Part shown: piece after piece, positions 32,632 through 33,327 of the stretch
Layout of the letters: every line of letters starts with the position of its first letter
Numbering within the stretch: position 1 is the stretch's first letter
Origin: Candidatus Hodarchaeota archaeon
GTDB taxonomy: Archaea; Asgardarchaeota; Heimdallarchaeia; Hodarchaeales; YT1-057
NCBI GenBank assembly: GCA_016839955.1
Contig: JAEOTI010000149.1
Location: 1-33,327 of the forward strand
Direction: 5' to 3'
DNA: 33,327 bases
Translations under genes and position numbers: made by a program
Notes under the pieces: model-generated
Database searches by the model: none
What the model saw: the letters and a program-made list of their open reading frames with translations, nothing else
What the model was told of the DNA's origin: nothing

Positions 32632-33327
32632 TTAAAGAGTCTTTAATTCGCGTCTTGCCTCATCAACTAATTGTTCAGGATTTTGATAATAACGTTGAAC
32701 TATCCTGCTTACCTCTATAAAGTGGTTTATTTTCTTTTTAACCATCCATCGAATTATAGTTTGGCGTCGTTCCAATTCATCAAAAGCTTCACCTTCAGAC
32801 CAACCTGTTTGACCCATTATATCTTCTAGAATGTAACTACGTCCGAAAAATGTAAATGAATCATCTTGAGGGTTCCAAGCAAACAATTTGTTTGTTACTA
32901 GTTCACTAGTTACTGGATCTACTCCAACTATCTCAAGAATTTCAATAGTTCGACGAACGTGTTTATCTGCTCTTCTTACTCGGCGTTGAACCATAACTAG
33001 GTTAAGTGATTGAAGTATTGTTCTAGGAACGTTCATTGGTGCGGATTCTAACCTTCGAATAACACCCATAGTTGAATCTCCATGAATTGTCCCCATTGAG
33101 GTATGACCTGTACTCATTGCTTGAAACATGATATCTGCTTCAGCACCTCGAACCTCTCCTACAAACAGATAATCCGGTCTTTGTCGGAGAGAAGCTCGGA
33201 GGAGATCAAACATAGAGATTTCCCCTCGTTTTTTCCCATTAGCTTCTGTAACTCCAAAGCCCGCTCTAGCAACCGATGGAATCCAATTCTCATGAGGGAT
33301 GTTTAATTCGGCTGTATCTTCAATAGA
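32632..33327 (-). CDS. Type IV pilus/Tad-type secretion ATPase (TadA/FlaI family), truncated at right edge
   Basis: The C-terminal 231 residues of a hexameric motor ATPase; the frame is open to the window edge, so an internal ATG at 33213 is not the start. Visible are the Asp box SIEDTAELNIPHENW at the edge and Walker B region RPDYLFVGEVRGAEADIMFQ. The His box STGHTSMGTIHGDS and arginine-rich QRRVRRADKHVRRTIEILE also appear. Walker A and the N-domain lie outside. The last 100 residues are helical. It presumably energises the pilus assembled from the operon at 24141-28836. It lies 3.8 kb upstream of that operon on the same strand, with gatE-gatD inserted on the opposite strand. Confidence 0.9.
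   Translation of the reverse strand, partial: SIEDTAELNIPHENWIPSVARAGFGVTEANGKKRGEISMFDLLRASLRQRPDYLFVGEVRGAEADIMFQAMSTGHTSMGTIHGDSTMGVIRRLESAPMNVPRTILQSLNLVMVQRRVRRADKHVRRTIEILEIVGVDPVTSELVTNKLFAWNPQDDSFTFFGRSYILEDIMGQTGWSEGEAFDELERRQTIIRWMVKKKINHFIEVSRIVQRYYQNPEQLVDEARRELKTL

Overview
The window reads as chromosomal DNA from an archaeon, most likely an Asgard archaeon. This rests on gene content. There is a Rab/Ras-type small GTPase with all five G motifs and a CDC48/p97 AAA ATPase. There is an archaeal GatD/GatE pair, isopentenyl phosphate kinase, an archaeal-type valyl-tRNA synthetase and a beta-CASP (aCPSF-like) nuclease. There is also an archaeal type IV pilus operon with class III (K/R-G-Q) prepilin motifs. 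The sequence is A+T-rich. Many genes start at TTG behind a clear Shine-Dalgarno (SD) sequence, while others look leaderless, with a TATA-like box about 25-30 bp before an ATG. A Heimdallarchaeia-like lineage is only an impression.

Layout. 1-696: a truncated tandem winged-helix (wHTH) regulator directly behind a small three-helix membrane protein, in the same frame and separated by one TGA. 859-5888: a Rab-like GTPase and three tetratricopeptide (TPR) proteins, two of them divergent paralogues. 5941-8165: the most unusual region, a two-gene operon of CRISPR-type RAMP proteins (a Cas7-like protein and a Cas5/Cas6-like protein fused to an HD domain). It is divergent from a small wHTH regulator and close to a 66-aa ORF. 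No CRISPR array, cas1/cas2 or large effector lies in the window. 8316-12189: a probable GTP-binding-deficient GTPase relative, a thiamine-binding MTH1187-family protein, a HAD phosphatase, isopentenyl phosphate kinase, and a degenerate aminoglycoside-phosphotransferase-like protein one step upstream in the same operon.

12415-20809: ValRS, a small membrane protein, a convergent terminator hairpin, a UbiA prenyltransferase (DPPR-synthase-like) with a YbhN-type flippase-like protein, two hypothetical genes, the ATP-grasp beta subunit of ADP-forming acyl-CoA synthetase, and a beta-CASP nuclease. 21293-24134: CDC48 and a wHTH regulator. 24141-28836 (minus strand): a type IV pilus operon with two separate GspF/TadC membrane platforms, a coiled-coil protein and three pilin-like proteins, one of which apparently starts at CTG. 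29242-32590: gatE-gatD. 32632 to the right edge: the C-terminal half of a secretion/pilus ATPase whose start lies outside.

The best candidate for an undescribed system is the RAMP-HD locus. Its parts (Cas7-like backbone, Cas5/6-like cap, HD nuclease candidate, autoregulator-like wHTH) fit a minimal RNA-binding effector complex with no array nearby. Function is inferred only from motifs.
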